DNA from: Streptomyces canus
GTDB lineage: Bacteria > Actinomycetota > Actinomycetes > Streptomycetales > Streptomycetaceae
Direction: 5' to 3'
DNA length: 64,000 nucleotides
NCBI RefSeq assembly: GCF_030816965.1
Contig: NZ_JAUSYQ010000002.1
Location: forward strand, 1,054,001 to 1,118,000
Part shown: positions 8,506 to 16,517 of the stretch, in pieces
How the letters are laid out: each line of letters begins with the position of its first letter
How positions within the stretch are numbered: position 1 is the stretch's first letter
Made by a program: the position numbers and the translations under genes
Notes under the pieces: model-generated
What the model was told of the DNA's origin: nothing
Databases searched by the model: none
The model's input: the letters and a program-made list of their open reading frames with translations, nothing else

Positions 8506-9180
8506 ATGTCCCCGCGCAGCGCCTCGGTCAATGAAGAGCTGCGCCGTCGTTCCCGGGAGCGGCTCCTACAGGCGGCACTCGAACTGGTCTCCGAGCGCGG
8601 TTACGAGGCCACGACCCTCGGCGACATCGCGGACCGTGCCGGCTCGGCGCGCGGTCTGGTGTCGTACTACTTCCCCGGCAAGCGCCAGCTCGTGCAGTCC
8701 GCTGTGCACCGGCTCATGCACCGCACGCTGGAGGAGGCGCTGGAGCGCGAGCCGCGCACCGAGGACGGCCGGGAGCGGATGGCCCGGGCCATCGACGCGG
8801 TCCTGGGCCTGGCCCGGGACCGGACCGTGCTGATGCGCCAGCACATGGCGGGCCTGCTGGACACCGAGGGCTTCGTGCAGTGCCCGGAGCAGCAGCGCCT
8901 CGCCGAACTGCTGCGGGACACGATGGAACGGCACGGTTCGCAGACGGTCGAGACCGACTACCCGATGCTGCGCTCGCAACTCATGGGCGCGGTCTACGCG
9001 ATGGTCCTGCCGAACGTCCCGATGTCGATGGCGACGCTGCGCGCCGAGCTGTTCACGCGCTACCGGCTCGACTGGGAGCAGGGCGTCCCGCCGGGCACCG
9101 AGGCGCCCGACGGGACGTACGACACGGATCTGTCGCGTTTCTTCGAGACGGGCCGGGAGGCCGGGGATCAGTCGAAGTAG
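8506..9180 (+). CDS. TetR/AcrR family transcriptional regulator
   Basis: This 224-residue protein has a canonical N-terminal TetR helix-turn-helix (about 10-60): RERLLQAALELVSERGYEA, then TLGDIADRAGSARGLVSYYF, then PGKRQLVQSAV. The remainder is an all-helical ligand and dimerisation domain. The ATG at 8506 has AGGAG 7 bp upstream. No obvious target gene is divergent from it; the upstream neighbour is the HAD gene 239 bp away on the same strand. Its 3' end overlaps the 3' end of the LVIVD gene by 13 bp on the opposite strand. The ligand is unknown. Confidence 0.9.
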   Translation: MSPRSASVNEELRRRSRERLLQAALELVSERGYEATTLGDIADRAGSARGLVSYYFPGKRQLVQSAVHRLMHRTLEEALEREPRTEDGRERMARAIDAVLGLARDRTVLMRQHMAGLLDTEGFVQCPEQQRLAELLRDTMERHGSQTVETDYPMLRSQLMGAVYAMVLPNVPMSMATLRAELFTRYRLDWEQGVPPGTEAPDGTYDTDLSRFFETGREAGDQSK

Positions 9181-10670
9181 TCCGGCTGCGTCTGGACGTT
9201 GAGCTCGCCGAGCCGCACCTTCTTCGCGGGATCCGTACGCCGGTCGCTGAGCTTCAGGACGTCGAAGCCCTTGGCGATGTCGTTCGAGTAGATGTAGCCG
9301 TTGTAGTAGTACGCCGACCAGGAGCCGGCGGTCGTCAGCCGCTCGGTGGTCACCGGGCCGCGCTCGAAGTAGCCGATCTCCTTCGGGTTCGAGGAGTTCG
9401 TGAAGTCCCAGACGGAGACACCGCCCTGGTACCAGGCCTGGACCATGATGTCCTTGCCCTTGACCGGGATGAGCGAGCCGTTGTGGGCCACGCACACCTC
9501 GACGTCCGCCTGGTGGCGGGGGATCTTGAAGTAGCTGCGGAAGACGAGCTTGCGCTTGTCACCCTTGCCAACGATGTCGTAGATGCCGTCGGCACCGCGG
9601 TTCGGACCGATCTCCGCGTTGCAGGTGGCCGCACCGCCGCCGCCCAGCTCGTCGGTGAAGACGACCTTGTTCGCCTTCTGGTTGAAGGTGGCCGAATGCC
9701 AGAACGCGAAGTTCACGTTGTCCTGCACCCGGTCGATGACCTTCGGGTTCTCCGGGTCCTTGATGGAGAACAGGATGCCGTCACCCATGCAGGCGCCCGC
9801 CGCCAGGTCCTTGTCCGGGAGCACCGTGATGTCGTGGCAGCCGGTGGTCTTGGAGACACCCGGGTTGGTGGGCGCGCCCGGGTTGCCGCCGCCGTCGGGA
9901 CCCTCGCCGGGGAAGAGCACCGGGAAGTCCACGACCGCCGCCTTCTCGGGGGCGTTGCGCGGCACCTTGATGACGGAGATGCCGTCGTGCGGCGGCTGGC
10001 AGTCGGGGTAGGTCGCACTCGGCGAGTACGAGGAGACGTAGAGGTAGACGTTCCTGCGCTCGGGCACCAGCGTGTGGGTGTGCGAGCCGCAGGCGGTCTC
10101 CACGGCGGCGACGTACTTCGGGTTCGTCTTGTCGCTGATGTCGAAGACCTTCATGCCCTCCCACGACGACTTCTCGGTCGCGGGCTGGGTGGTGCTGCTG
10201 CAACTGCTGTCGCTGCGCGAGGAGTCCGTGGACAGGAACAGCAGGTTCCCGGAGACGGAGATGTCGTTCTGCGAGCCGGGGCACAGCACCTGGGCGACGG
10301 TCCTGGGCGCCTTCGGGTTGCTGATGTCGAAGATGCGGAAGCCGTCGTAGTTGCCGGAGAAGGCGTACCTGCCCTGGAAGGCCAGGTCCGAATTGGTGCC
10401 GGGCAGTGCGTCCTTGGGGATGTTGACGAGGTGTTCGATGTTGTCGGAGTGGACGATCTCGTCCTGGCCCGGTATCTCGCCGTCCGCGATCGCCGCCTTC
10501 ACCTCGGCCTCGGTGCTCTTGGACACGCCTTTGCCCGCGACCGGACCGTCCCCGGGGTCGGGGGTCGCGACGGCCGGTCCTGCGGTCAGCAGCGCGGCCA
10601 GGAGACCCGCGGCGGCCGCGGCGACTCCCAGGCGTCTGCGCCGGGTTCGGGACTCTTTCAACAGGATCAC
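9168..10670 (-). CDS. Secreted LVIVD-repeat beta-propeller protein
   Basis: This 500-residue exported protein starts at a GTG (10670) with a GGGAGG ribosome site 6 bp upstream. An Arg-rich n-region (SRTRRRRLG), a hydrophobic stretch and a VATPDP junction make a signal peptide. The body has propeller repeats typical of LVIVD proteins: GFRIFDISNPKAPRTVA, MKVFDISDKTNPKYVA, GILFSIKDPENPKVIDRV, VSVWDFTNSSNPKEIGYF. Cysteines are paired (LCPGS..CSSTT, ETACGSHTHT, TGCHD), suggesting disulphides outside the cell. Repeats of this type are found in surface choice-of-anchor and adhesion-like proteins; no enzyme activity is assigned. It is divergent from the DUF305 lipoprotein across 97 bp, and I recall the two gene types as neighbours in other streptomycetes. 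Confidence 0.85.
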   Translation of the reverse strand: MILLKESRTRRRRLGVAAAAAGLLAALLTAGPAVATPDPGDGPVAGKGVSKSTEAEVKAAIADGEIPGQDEIVHSDNIEHLVNIPKDALPGTNSDLAFQGRYAFSGNYDGFRIFDISNPKAPRTVAQVLCPGSQNDISVSGNLLFLSTDSSRSDSSCSSTTQPATEKSSWEGMKVFDISDKTNPKYVAAVETACGSHTHTLVPERRNVYLYVSSYSPSATYPDCQPPHDGISVIKVPRNAPEKAAVVDFPVLFPGEGPDGGGNPGAPTNPGVSKTTGCHDITVLPDKDLAAGACMGDGILFSIKDPENPKVIDRVQDNVNFAFWHSATFNQKANKVVFTDELGGGGAATCNAEIGPNRGADGIYDIVGKGDKRKLVFRSYFKIPRHQADVEVCVAHNGSLIPVKGKDIMVQAWYQGGVSVWDFTNSSNPKEIGYFERGPVTTERLTTAGSWSAYYYNGYIYSNDIAKGFDVLKLSDRRTDPAKKVRLGELNVQTQPDYFD

Positions 10671-10767
10671 TGTTTTCCTCCCTGTGCCGTTCATGTGGAA
10701 CGGTTCACGCGTCACCGCAGTATCGTCTGCACCATGCACAGATCAACAGAGGGCAACGAACCTGTAA

Positions 10768-11435
10768 TGAAGGGACCATGGGCGGCCGCTGTGCTTTTCC
10801 GCCGTGCGCCCGTGCTGACGGCGACCTTGGCCGCCGTGGCAGCTCTGGCCCTCGGGGGTTGCGACTCCGACGCGGATCCCAAGTCGGCGTCGGGGACCGG
10901 GCCTTCGGTGCTCGCGCCGGGCAAGCCGGGCGAGGCGAACCGCACGCTGTCCGCCCAGGACGCGGAGGAGCAGCGGGCCGACGACGACACTCCCAACTCG
11001 GCGGACGTCTCGTACGCGCGGATGATGATCGAGCATCACACCCAGGCGCTGGAACTGACCGAACTGGCCCCCGGCCGCGCCGAGTCGGCGAGACTCAAGG
11101 CGCTCGCCGAGCGGATCTCGGCCGCCCAGGGGCCGGAGATCGCCGCGATGAGGGCCTGGCTGAAGGACTACGACCAGCCCGAGAAGAGCGACGACCACAC
11201 GCACGCCACGATGCCCGGCATGGCGACCGAGGCCCAGCTGAAGAAGCTGCGCGCCGCGAAGGGGAAGGCGTTCGACGAGCTCTTCCTCACGCTGATGATC
11301 ACTCACCACGAGGGTGCGATCACCATGGCGACGGACGTGAAGGGGCAGGGCAACAACATCCGGATCGAGGAGATGGCCGACGACGTGGTCGCCCAGCAGA
11401 CGAGCGAGATCAACCGGATGCGGGACATGCTCTGA
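10768..11435 (+). CDS. DUF305 lipoprotein
   Basis: This 222-residue precursor has a lipobox LALGGC near residue 30, so it should be lipidated and anchored on the outer face of the membrane. The mature part is a ferritin-like DUF305 helical domain with two His-rich helices, MMIEHHTQALELT and MITHHEGAITMA, characteristic of the family and likely metal-binding (copper handling has been suggested for some members). A short His-rich linker (DDHTHATMPGM) adds more potential metal ligands. I placed the start at the ATG at 10768 because it gives a normal lipoprotein signal; an ATG at 10735 is also in frame. It shares an upstream region with the divergent LVIVD gene. Confidence 0.88.
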
Positions 11436-11469
11436 ACGGGGCGAGGGGCGCTTCGGCGAAATCGCGCGT

Positions 11470-11979
11470 TCAGCGCCTTGCGTGACGTGGCGTCAGGAAG
11501 CCCGCGTCGCGCGCCTGGGAGATGAGCCGGAGCGACGTGCGGCGGCTGTGCCCGGTCGCGCACATCACCGCGAGAACCGGGTCGACCCCGTCCTCCTGGG
11601 CGGCTCGGTACTCCTGGGCGATCAACCAACACCCTTCCATGCCGCGCGGCCAGGCGGGGCGGGCACGGCTGCCCATCTGCTCCGCGGTACCGGAAGGCGT
11701 CACTCCACAGGCCTCGAAGAGCGGGCCCTCGATCCAGTCGGCGAGGGCGCCCAGGTCCTCGAGCGACAGCGCCGGCTGCGCCCGTACGTCCTCCAGGGGC
11801 ACGCCGCCTTCGGCCACCACCGCGAGCGTGTCCACCCGGGCACCGTCGGCGAAGGCCAGCCGGACGTGGAACCACGCCATCACGCCCCCGTCCTCCCGCA
11901 CTTCCCACGCGGGCCACACGGACACGCTGCCGTCCGCCGGACGACGATCAGAAAGATGAAGAAAGGATGCTTCCAGCAC
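11470..11979 (-). CDS. Uncharacterised streptomycete protein (DUF6214-like)
   Basis: This is a 169-residue soluble protein. The central stretch WFHVRLAFADGARVDTLAVV and the later EYRAAQEDGVDPVLAVMCATG resemble a Streptomyces-restricted family that I recall as DUF6214. The C-terminal SRRTSLRLISQARDAGFL looks like a helix-turn-helix recognition helix, so a DNA-binding role is possible but unproven. The GTG at 11979 has no clear ribosome site; an internal ATG (MAWFHVRL) also exists. It is divergent from the ferredoxin reductase gene, 105 bp away. Confidence 0.65.
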   Translation of the reverse strand: MLEASFLHLSDRRPADGSVSVWPAWEVREDGGVMAWFHVRLAFADGARVDTLAVVAEGGVPLEDVRAQPALSLEDLGALADWIEGPLFEACGVTPSGTAEQMGSRARPAWPRGMEGCWLIAQEYRAAQEDGVDPVLAVMCATGHSRRTSLRLISQARDAGFLTPRHARR

Positions 11980-12084
11980 GCACGCAACGTAACCGCATGA
12001 TCACATTCCATACGAACGGACACGCGCACCCGTGCGACGCGCGGCACCCTGTCAGCGGAGCGGTGGTGGTGCGATCCTGGAAGC

Positions 12085-13425
12085 ATGCGTGTCGCCGTCG
12101 TCGGCTCCGGGCCCAGCGGGTGCTACACCGCCCAGAGCCTCGTCCAGCAGGATCCCGACGTGCTCGTCGACGTCCTGGACCGGCTGCCGTGCCCGTACGG
12201 CCTGGTGCGCTACGGCGTGGCACCGGACCACGAGAAGATCAAATCGCTCCAGAACAACCTGCGGACGGTCCTGGAGCACGAGCGCGTGCGGTTTCTCGGT
12301 GGCATCGAGATCGGCCCGGGCGGGGTGCCGGCCGCGCGGCTGCGCGAGCTGTACCACGCCGTCGTGTACTGCGTGGGCGCCGCGACCGACCGGCATCTGG
12401 GGATCCCGGGCGAGGATCTGCCGGGCAGCTGGTCGGCGACGGAGTTCGTGTCCTGGTACAGCGCGCATCCGGACTCCACGGCCGACGGTTTCGTGGTCGG
12501 CGCCCGGTCGGCGGTGGTCATCGGTGTGGGGAACGTCGCGGTCGACGTGACGCGGATGCTGGCCCGCGGGGTGACGGAGCTCAGCCCGACCGACATGCCG
12601 CATCCGGCGCTCACCGCGCTGGCCGCCAGCCGCGTCACGGACGTCCACATGGTGGGTCGGCGGGGCCCCTCCCAGGCCCGCTTCACCACCAAGGAGCTGC
12701 GCGAGCTGGGTTCACTGCCGGACACCCACGTGGCGGCAAGTGCCGCGGAGTTGGCGCTGGATCCGGCATACCTGGACCCCTCTGCCCTGCCGGCGCCGCA
12801 ACGCCGGAACGTGGAGGTGCTGCGAGGCTGGGCGGCCGCGGAGTCACGACCGACCTCCCGCAGGATCTCGTTGCGCTTCTTCCTGCGTCCCGTCGAAGTC
12901 CTCGCCGACGGCGGCCGCGTGGGCGCGGTCCGCTTCGAGAGGACGGTGCCGGACGGGCGCGGCGGCGTGCGCGGCACCGGTGAATTCGAGGAGATCGAGG
13001 CCCAGTTGGTGCTGCGCTCGGTGGGCTACCGGGGCATTCCGGTGGAGGGACTGCCGTTCGACGCGGAGAGCGGCACGGTACCCAACGTCGACGGACGTGT
13101 CGTGCACGGCTGTTCCGCCGTCCCGAGAGAGTACGTGGCCGGCTGGATCAAGCGCGGCCCGACCGGCGTGATCGGCACCAACCGCCCGGACGCCAAGGAG
13201 ACGGTGACCTCGCTGCTCGAGGACGCCCCTACGCTCGTACACAAAGAGCTGCGCGAGGACCCACTTGACGCACTGCGGGCAGAGGGCGCCGAACCGGTGG
13301 AGTGGGCGGGCTGGTGCGCGATCGAGCGGGCGGAGGCGGAGCTCGGTGCGTCCCTGGGCCGGGGCGTGGTGAAGCTCCCGGACTGGCAGTCCCTGATGAA
13401 CGCGGTGCACGGCAATGTCCCTTAG
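12085..13425 (+). CDS. Ferredoxin/adrenodoxin-type NADP reductase (FprA-like)
   Basis: This 446-residue flavoprotein begins with the FAD-binding Rossmann motif VGSGPSGCYTAQ, followed by CPYGLVRYGVAPDH, diagnostic of the adrenodoxin-reductase / FprA family. A second dinucleotide site, VIGVGNVAVDVTRML (about 150-165), binds NADP(H), and GWIKRGPTGVIGTNR lies near the C terminus in the FAD/NADP interface. It would pass electrons from NADPH to a ferredoxin feeding cytochromes P450 or other oxygenases. No ferredoxin or P450 gene is adjacent, so its partner is encoded elsewhere. The length matches the family. Confidence 0.93.
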   Translation: MRVAVVGSGPSGCYTAQSLVQQDPDVLVDVLDRLPCPYGLVRYGVAPDHEKIKSLQNNLRTVLEHERVRFLGGIEIGPGGVPAARLRELYHAVVYCVGAATDRHLGIPGEDLPGSWSATEFVSWYSAHPDSTADGFVVGARSAVVIGVGNVAVDVTRMLARGVTELSPTDMPHPALTALAASRVTDVHMVGRRGPSQARFTTKELRELGSLPDTHVAASAAELALDPAYLDPSALPAPQRRNVEVLRGWAAAESRPTSRRISLRFFLRPVEVLADGGRVGAVRFERTVPDGRGGVRGTGEFEEIEAQLVLRSVGYRGIPVEGLPFDAESGTVPNVDGRVVHGCSAVPREYVAGWIKRGPTGVIGTNRPDAKETVTSLLEDAPTLVHKELREDPLDALRAEGAEPVEWAGWCAIERAEAELGASLGRGVVKLPDWQSLMNAVHGNVP

Positions 13426-13515
13426 CGGCGCGAGTACCCCGGGGCCCGCACCGGGCAACGAACCGGCAACACCCACGAAATCAACAAACTGTTCAACACG
13501 CTTACGGTCTCGGAC

Positions 13516-14904
13516 ATGGCTCAAACCACCCCTGTGCATCCCGTAGACGAAGTACCCCCGGTACGGCAGCTCGCCGCCTTCGGCCTCCAGCACGTCCTCG
13601 CGATGTACGCGGGCGCCGTGGCCGTCCCCCTGATCGTCGGCGGCGCGATGAAGCTGTCGCCCGCGGATCTGGCGTATCTGATCACCGCGGACCTCCTGGT
13701 GTGCGGTATCGCCACGCTCATCCAGTGCATCGGCTTCTGGCGTTTCGGCGTACGGCTCCCGATCATGCAGGGCTGCACGTTCGCGGCCGTGTCACCGATG
13801 GTCCTGATCGGCACGACGGGCGGCGGGCTCCCGGCGATCTACGGCTCGGTGATCGTCGCGGGCCTCGCGATCATGCTGCTCGCACCCGTCTTCGGCTCGT
13901 TGCTCCGCTTCTTCCCGCCGCTGGTCACAGGCACGGTGATCCTGATCATCGGCATCTCGCTGCTGCCGGTCGCCGGCAACTGGGTCGCGGGTGGCGCCGG
14001 ATCGGCCGACTTCGGCGCCCCGAAGAACATCGCGCTCGCCGGGTTCGTCCTGGTGGTGGTGCTGGGTGTGCAGCGGTTCGCGCCGGCGTTCCTGAGCCGG
14101 ATCGCGGTGCTGATCGGCATCGGGGTCGGCCTGGCAGTGGCCGTCCCCTTCGGGTTCACGGACTTCGACGGGGTCGCCGACGCGGACTGGGTCGGGATCA
14201 GCACGCCGTTCCACTTCGGGGCGCCGACCTTCGAGTTCTCGGCGATCGTGTCGATGCTGGTCGTGGCACTGGTGACGATGACCGAGACGACCGGTGACCT
14301 GATCGCGGTGGGCGAGATGACGGACCGCAGGATCGAGCCGCGCTCCCTGTCGGACGGCCTGCGCGCCGACGGCCTGTCGACCGTGCTCGGCGGTGTCTTC
14401 AACACCTTCCCGTACACGGCGTACGCCCAGAACGTCGGTCTCGTCGGCATGACCGGGGTGCGCAGCCGCTGGGTCGTCGCCACGGCCGGCGGCGTCCTGG
14501 TCCTGCTGGGCCTGCTGCCCAAGCTGGGCGCTGTGGTCGCGGCCGTACCGGCTCCGGTGCTGGGCGGAGCGGGCCTGGTGATGTTCGGGACGGTCGCGGC
14601 GAGCGGCCTGCGAACTCTCACCCAGGTGGACTTCAAGGGCAACAACAACCTGACCGTGGTGGCCGTCTCGGTGGCCATGGGCGTGCTGCCGGTCGGCGTT
14701 CCGACGATCTACGAGAAGTTCCCCGACTGGTTCCAGACGGTGATGAACAGCGGCATCAGCGCGGGCTGTCTGACGGCGATCGTGCTGAACCTGCTCTTCA
14801 ACCACCTGCCCGGGAAGGCCGGTTCAGCCGCTCCCGAGCCGGACGGCCTGGCGGGCGGCGGCGCCGAGGAGGGCGTCGAGAAGTCCCGGGAAGAGGTCGT
14901 CTAG
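13516..14904 (+). CDS. NCS2 family nucleobase:cation symporter (uric acid/xanthine permease type)
   Basis: This 462-residue protein has about 12-14 membrane helices. NCS2/NAT features are the N-terminal LAAFGLQHVLAMYAGAVAVP, the TMTETTGDLIAVGE segment (helix 8 region, substrate binding), and QNVGLVGMTGVRSR (the NAT signature region), followed by the FGTVAASGLRTL helix. It should import uric acid or xanthine with a cation. Asn rather than Glu in the QN of the signature matches the uric acid/xanthine branch. The last 27 codons, a hydrophilic tail rich in Gly, Ala and Glu, overlap the 3' end of the convergent ArsR gene by 81 bp. No purine catabolic genes are nearby. Confidence 0.92.
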   Translation: MAQTTPVHPVDEVPPVRQLAAFGLQHVLAMYAGAVAVPLIVGGAMKLSPADLAYLITADLLVCGIATLIQCIGFWRFGVRLPIMQGCTFAAVSPMVLIGTTGGGLPAIYGSVIVAGLAIMLLAPVFGSLLRFFPPLVTGTVILIIGISLLPVAGNWVAGGAGSADFGAPKNIALAGFVLVVVLGVQRFAPAFLSRIAVLIGIGVGLAVAVPFGFTDFDGVADADWVGISTPFHFGAPTFEFSAIVSMLVVALVTMTETTGDLIAVGEMTDRRIEPRSLSDGLRADGLSTVLGGVFNTFPYTAYAQNVGLVGMTGVRSRWVVATAGGVLVLLGLLPKLGAVVAAVPAPVLGGAGLVMFGTVAASGLRTLTQVDFKGNNNLTVVAVSVAMGVLPVGVPTIYEKFPDWFQTVMNSGISAGCLTAIVLNLLFNHLPGKAGSAAPEPDGLAGGGAEEGVEKSREEVV

Positions 14905-15246
14905 GTCGTCCCGGCGCAGGCCGTTCATCTTGGCCGTGCCACGGTAGATCTGCCGGATCACTCCGCTCTCGCGCAGGACCCGGAAGTGGTGGGTGGTCGT
15001 CGACTTGGTGACGGGCAGATCGAAGTGCGAACAGGAGAGCTCGTCGCTGACCGCGGCGAGCTCTCGCACGATCTGCAGACGCATCGGATCGGAGAGGGCG
15101 TGCAGAACGCCCTCCAGCCGGATCTCGCCGCGCTCGGGGTGCGGGAGGGCACGACTGCTGACGGCGGGGGAGGTCACGGCGGCTCCACTTCTCCAGGTTT
15201 CCCGGGGGCTCTGCGGACTCGGGGTCCGGTCCTCGGGAATCCCCAT
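14824..15246 (-). CDS. ArsR family winged-helix regulator
   Basis: This 140-residue protein has a winged helix from about 35 to 105: LEGVLHALSDPMRLQIVREL, then CSHFDLPVTKSTTTHHFRVLRESGVIRQ, then a short wing containing YRGTAKMNGLR. No metal-binding ELCVCDL motif is present (it has DELSCSHFDL), so it probably senses something other than arsenic or zinc, as do many ArsR proteins paired with oxidoreductases. The ATG at 15246 was chosen for the AAAGG site about 9 bp upstream; an ATG at 15273 is in frame but lacks one. It is divergent from the old yellow enzyme gene, which it probably represses. It overlaps the permease 3' end by 81 bp. Confidence 0.88.
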   Translation of the reverse strand: MGIPEDRTPSPQSPRETWRSGAAVTSPAVSSRALPHPERGEIRLEGVLHALSDPMRLQIVRELAAVSDELSCSHFDLPVTKSTTTHHFRVLRESGVIRQIYRGTAKMNGLRRDDLDDLFPGLLDALLGAAARQAVRLGSG

Positions 15247-15301
15247 TGTACGAGACCTTTCGTAGTTTGACATTCGACGTACTACGATGCCTATCGTACG
15301 A
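15247..15301. promoter_or_regulatory. Operator cluster between ArsR and OYE genes
   Basis: The 91-bp divergent spacer contains a 7-bp inverted repeat TCGTAGT (15260-15266) and ACTACGA (15281-15287), a perfect palindrome TCGTACGA (15294-15301), and a related TGTACGA at 15247-15253. All share a CGTA core. The repetition and symmetry between divergent promoters strongly suggest regulator binding sites, most simply for the adjacent ArsR protein, controlling both genes at once. Confidence 0.6.
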
Positions 15302-15337
15302 GTCGACCACCACCGGTCTTGATGAATGGAGCCCGCC

Positions 15338-16417
15338 GTGAGCGCACTCTTCGAGCCCTGCACCCTCCGCGACGTGACGATCCCGAACCGGGTGTGGATG
15401 CCGCCGATGTGCCAGTACTCGGCCGCTCCTGATGGTCCCGAGACCGGCGCCCCGAACGACTGGCACTTCGCTCACTACGCGGCGCGCGCGGCCGGCGGCA
15501 CGGGCCTGATCATCGTCGAGGCCACCGGTGTCAGTCCCGAGGGGCGCATCTCCCCCTACGACCTCGGCATCTGGAACGACACCCAGGTCGAGGCGTTCCG
15601 CCGCATCACCCGATTCCTGCTCTCCCAGGGCACGGTCCCGGGAATCCAGCTCGCACATGCGGGACGCAAGGCCTCCACCGACCAGCCGTGGAAGGGCGGC
15701 GCGCCGCTCGGCCCGGACGCGCGGGGATGGCAGCCGCTGGGCCCCAGCGCGCTGGCGTTCGACACGAAGCACCCGGTGCCGACAGAGCTGACGGCTGATC
15801 ACATCGCCGAGGTGGTGAGCCAGTTCGCGGACGCGGCCCGTCGCGCTCTGGCCGCCGGTTTCGAAGTCGCCGAGATCCACGGCGCCCACGGCTACCTGAT
15901 CGGCAACTTCCTCTCCCCGCACAGCAATCACCGCACCGACGAGTACGGCGGCTCCTACGAGAACCGCACCCGCTTCGCGCTGGAGGTCGTCGACGCGGTG
16001 CGCGCGGTCTGGCCCGACGACAAGCCCCTCTTCTTCCGCATCTCGGCGACCGACTGGCTGGAGGAGGGTGGCTGGACCCCGGACGACACCGTCCGCTTCG
16101 CCCACGACCTCCAGGCGCACGGCATCGACCTCCTGGACGTCTCCACCGGCGGCAACGCGTCGGGCGTCCGCATCCCGGTCAGCCCCGGCTACCAGGTCCC
16201 CTTCGCCGCCCGCGTCAAGGCGGAGACCACCCTCCCGGTCGCCGCGGTCGGCCTCATCACGGAGACCGGACAGGCCGAGAAGATCCTCTCCAACGGCGAG
16301 GCGGACGCGGTGCTGCTGGGCCGCGAACTGCTGCGCAACCCGTCCTGGGCGCGGCACGCCGCGCGGGAGCTGGGCGGAGAGGTGCATGTTCCGGAGCAGT
16401 ACCACCGGTCGGTCTGA
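15338..16417 (+). CDS. Old yellow enzyme family NADH:flavin oxidoreductase (YqjM-like)
   Basis: This 359-residue FMN-dependent ene-reductase barrel shows the YqjM-class signatures: RVWMPPMCQYSA (the Cys tunes the flavin potential), QLAHAGRKAS, the HGAHGYL pair of His residues that bind the substrate carbonyl, SPHSNHRTDEYGGS, and AVGLITETGQAEKIL followed by LGRELLRNP near the phosphate site. It would reduce activated C=C bonds of enals, enones, maleimides or nitro compounds with NAD(P)H. The GTG at 15338 is preferred to the ATG at 15326 because of the GGAG 6 bp upstream. Divergence from an ArsR gene fits induction by an electrophile. Confidence 0.93.
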   Translation: MSALFEPCTLRDVTIPNRVWMPPMCQYSAAPDGPETGAPNDWHFAHYAARAAGGTGLIIVEATGVSPEGRISPYDLGIWNDTQVEAFRRITRFLLSQGTVPGIQLAHAGRKASTDQPWKGGAPLGPDARGWQPLGPSALAFDTKHPVPTELTADHIAEVVSQFADAARRALAAGFEVAEIHGAHGYLIGNFLSPHSNHRTDEYGGSYENRTRFALEVVDAVRAVWPDDKPLFFRISATDWLEEGGWTPDDTVRFAHDLQAHGIDLLDVSTGGNASGVRIPVSPGYQVPFAARVKAETTLPVAAVGLITETGQAEKILSNGEADAVLLGRELLRNPSWARHAARELGGEVHVPEQYHRSV

Positions 16418-16438
16418 CGAGCGGGGTCTGCGGCGCTC

Positions 16439-16478
16439 CCGGCACACCGACCGGCGGGACGCCCGCACAGTGTGCCGG
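16439..16478. terminator. Hairpin between convergent OYE and esterase genes
   Basis: Nine-base arms CCGGCACAC (16439-16447) and GTGTGCCGG (16470-16478) flank a smaller GC-rich internal stem. Its position between two convergent genes fits a bidirectional terminator of the T-poor type common in streptomycetes. Confidence 0.6.
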
Positions 16479-16517
16479 AACGCCCCACCAGAGGACCGCG
16501 TTGGCGAGTGAGGGAGC

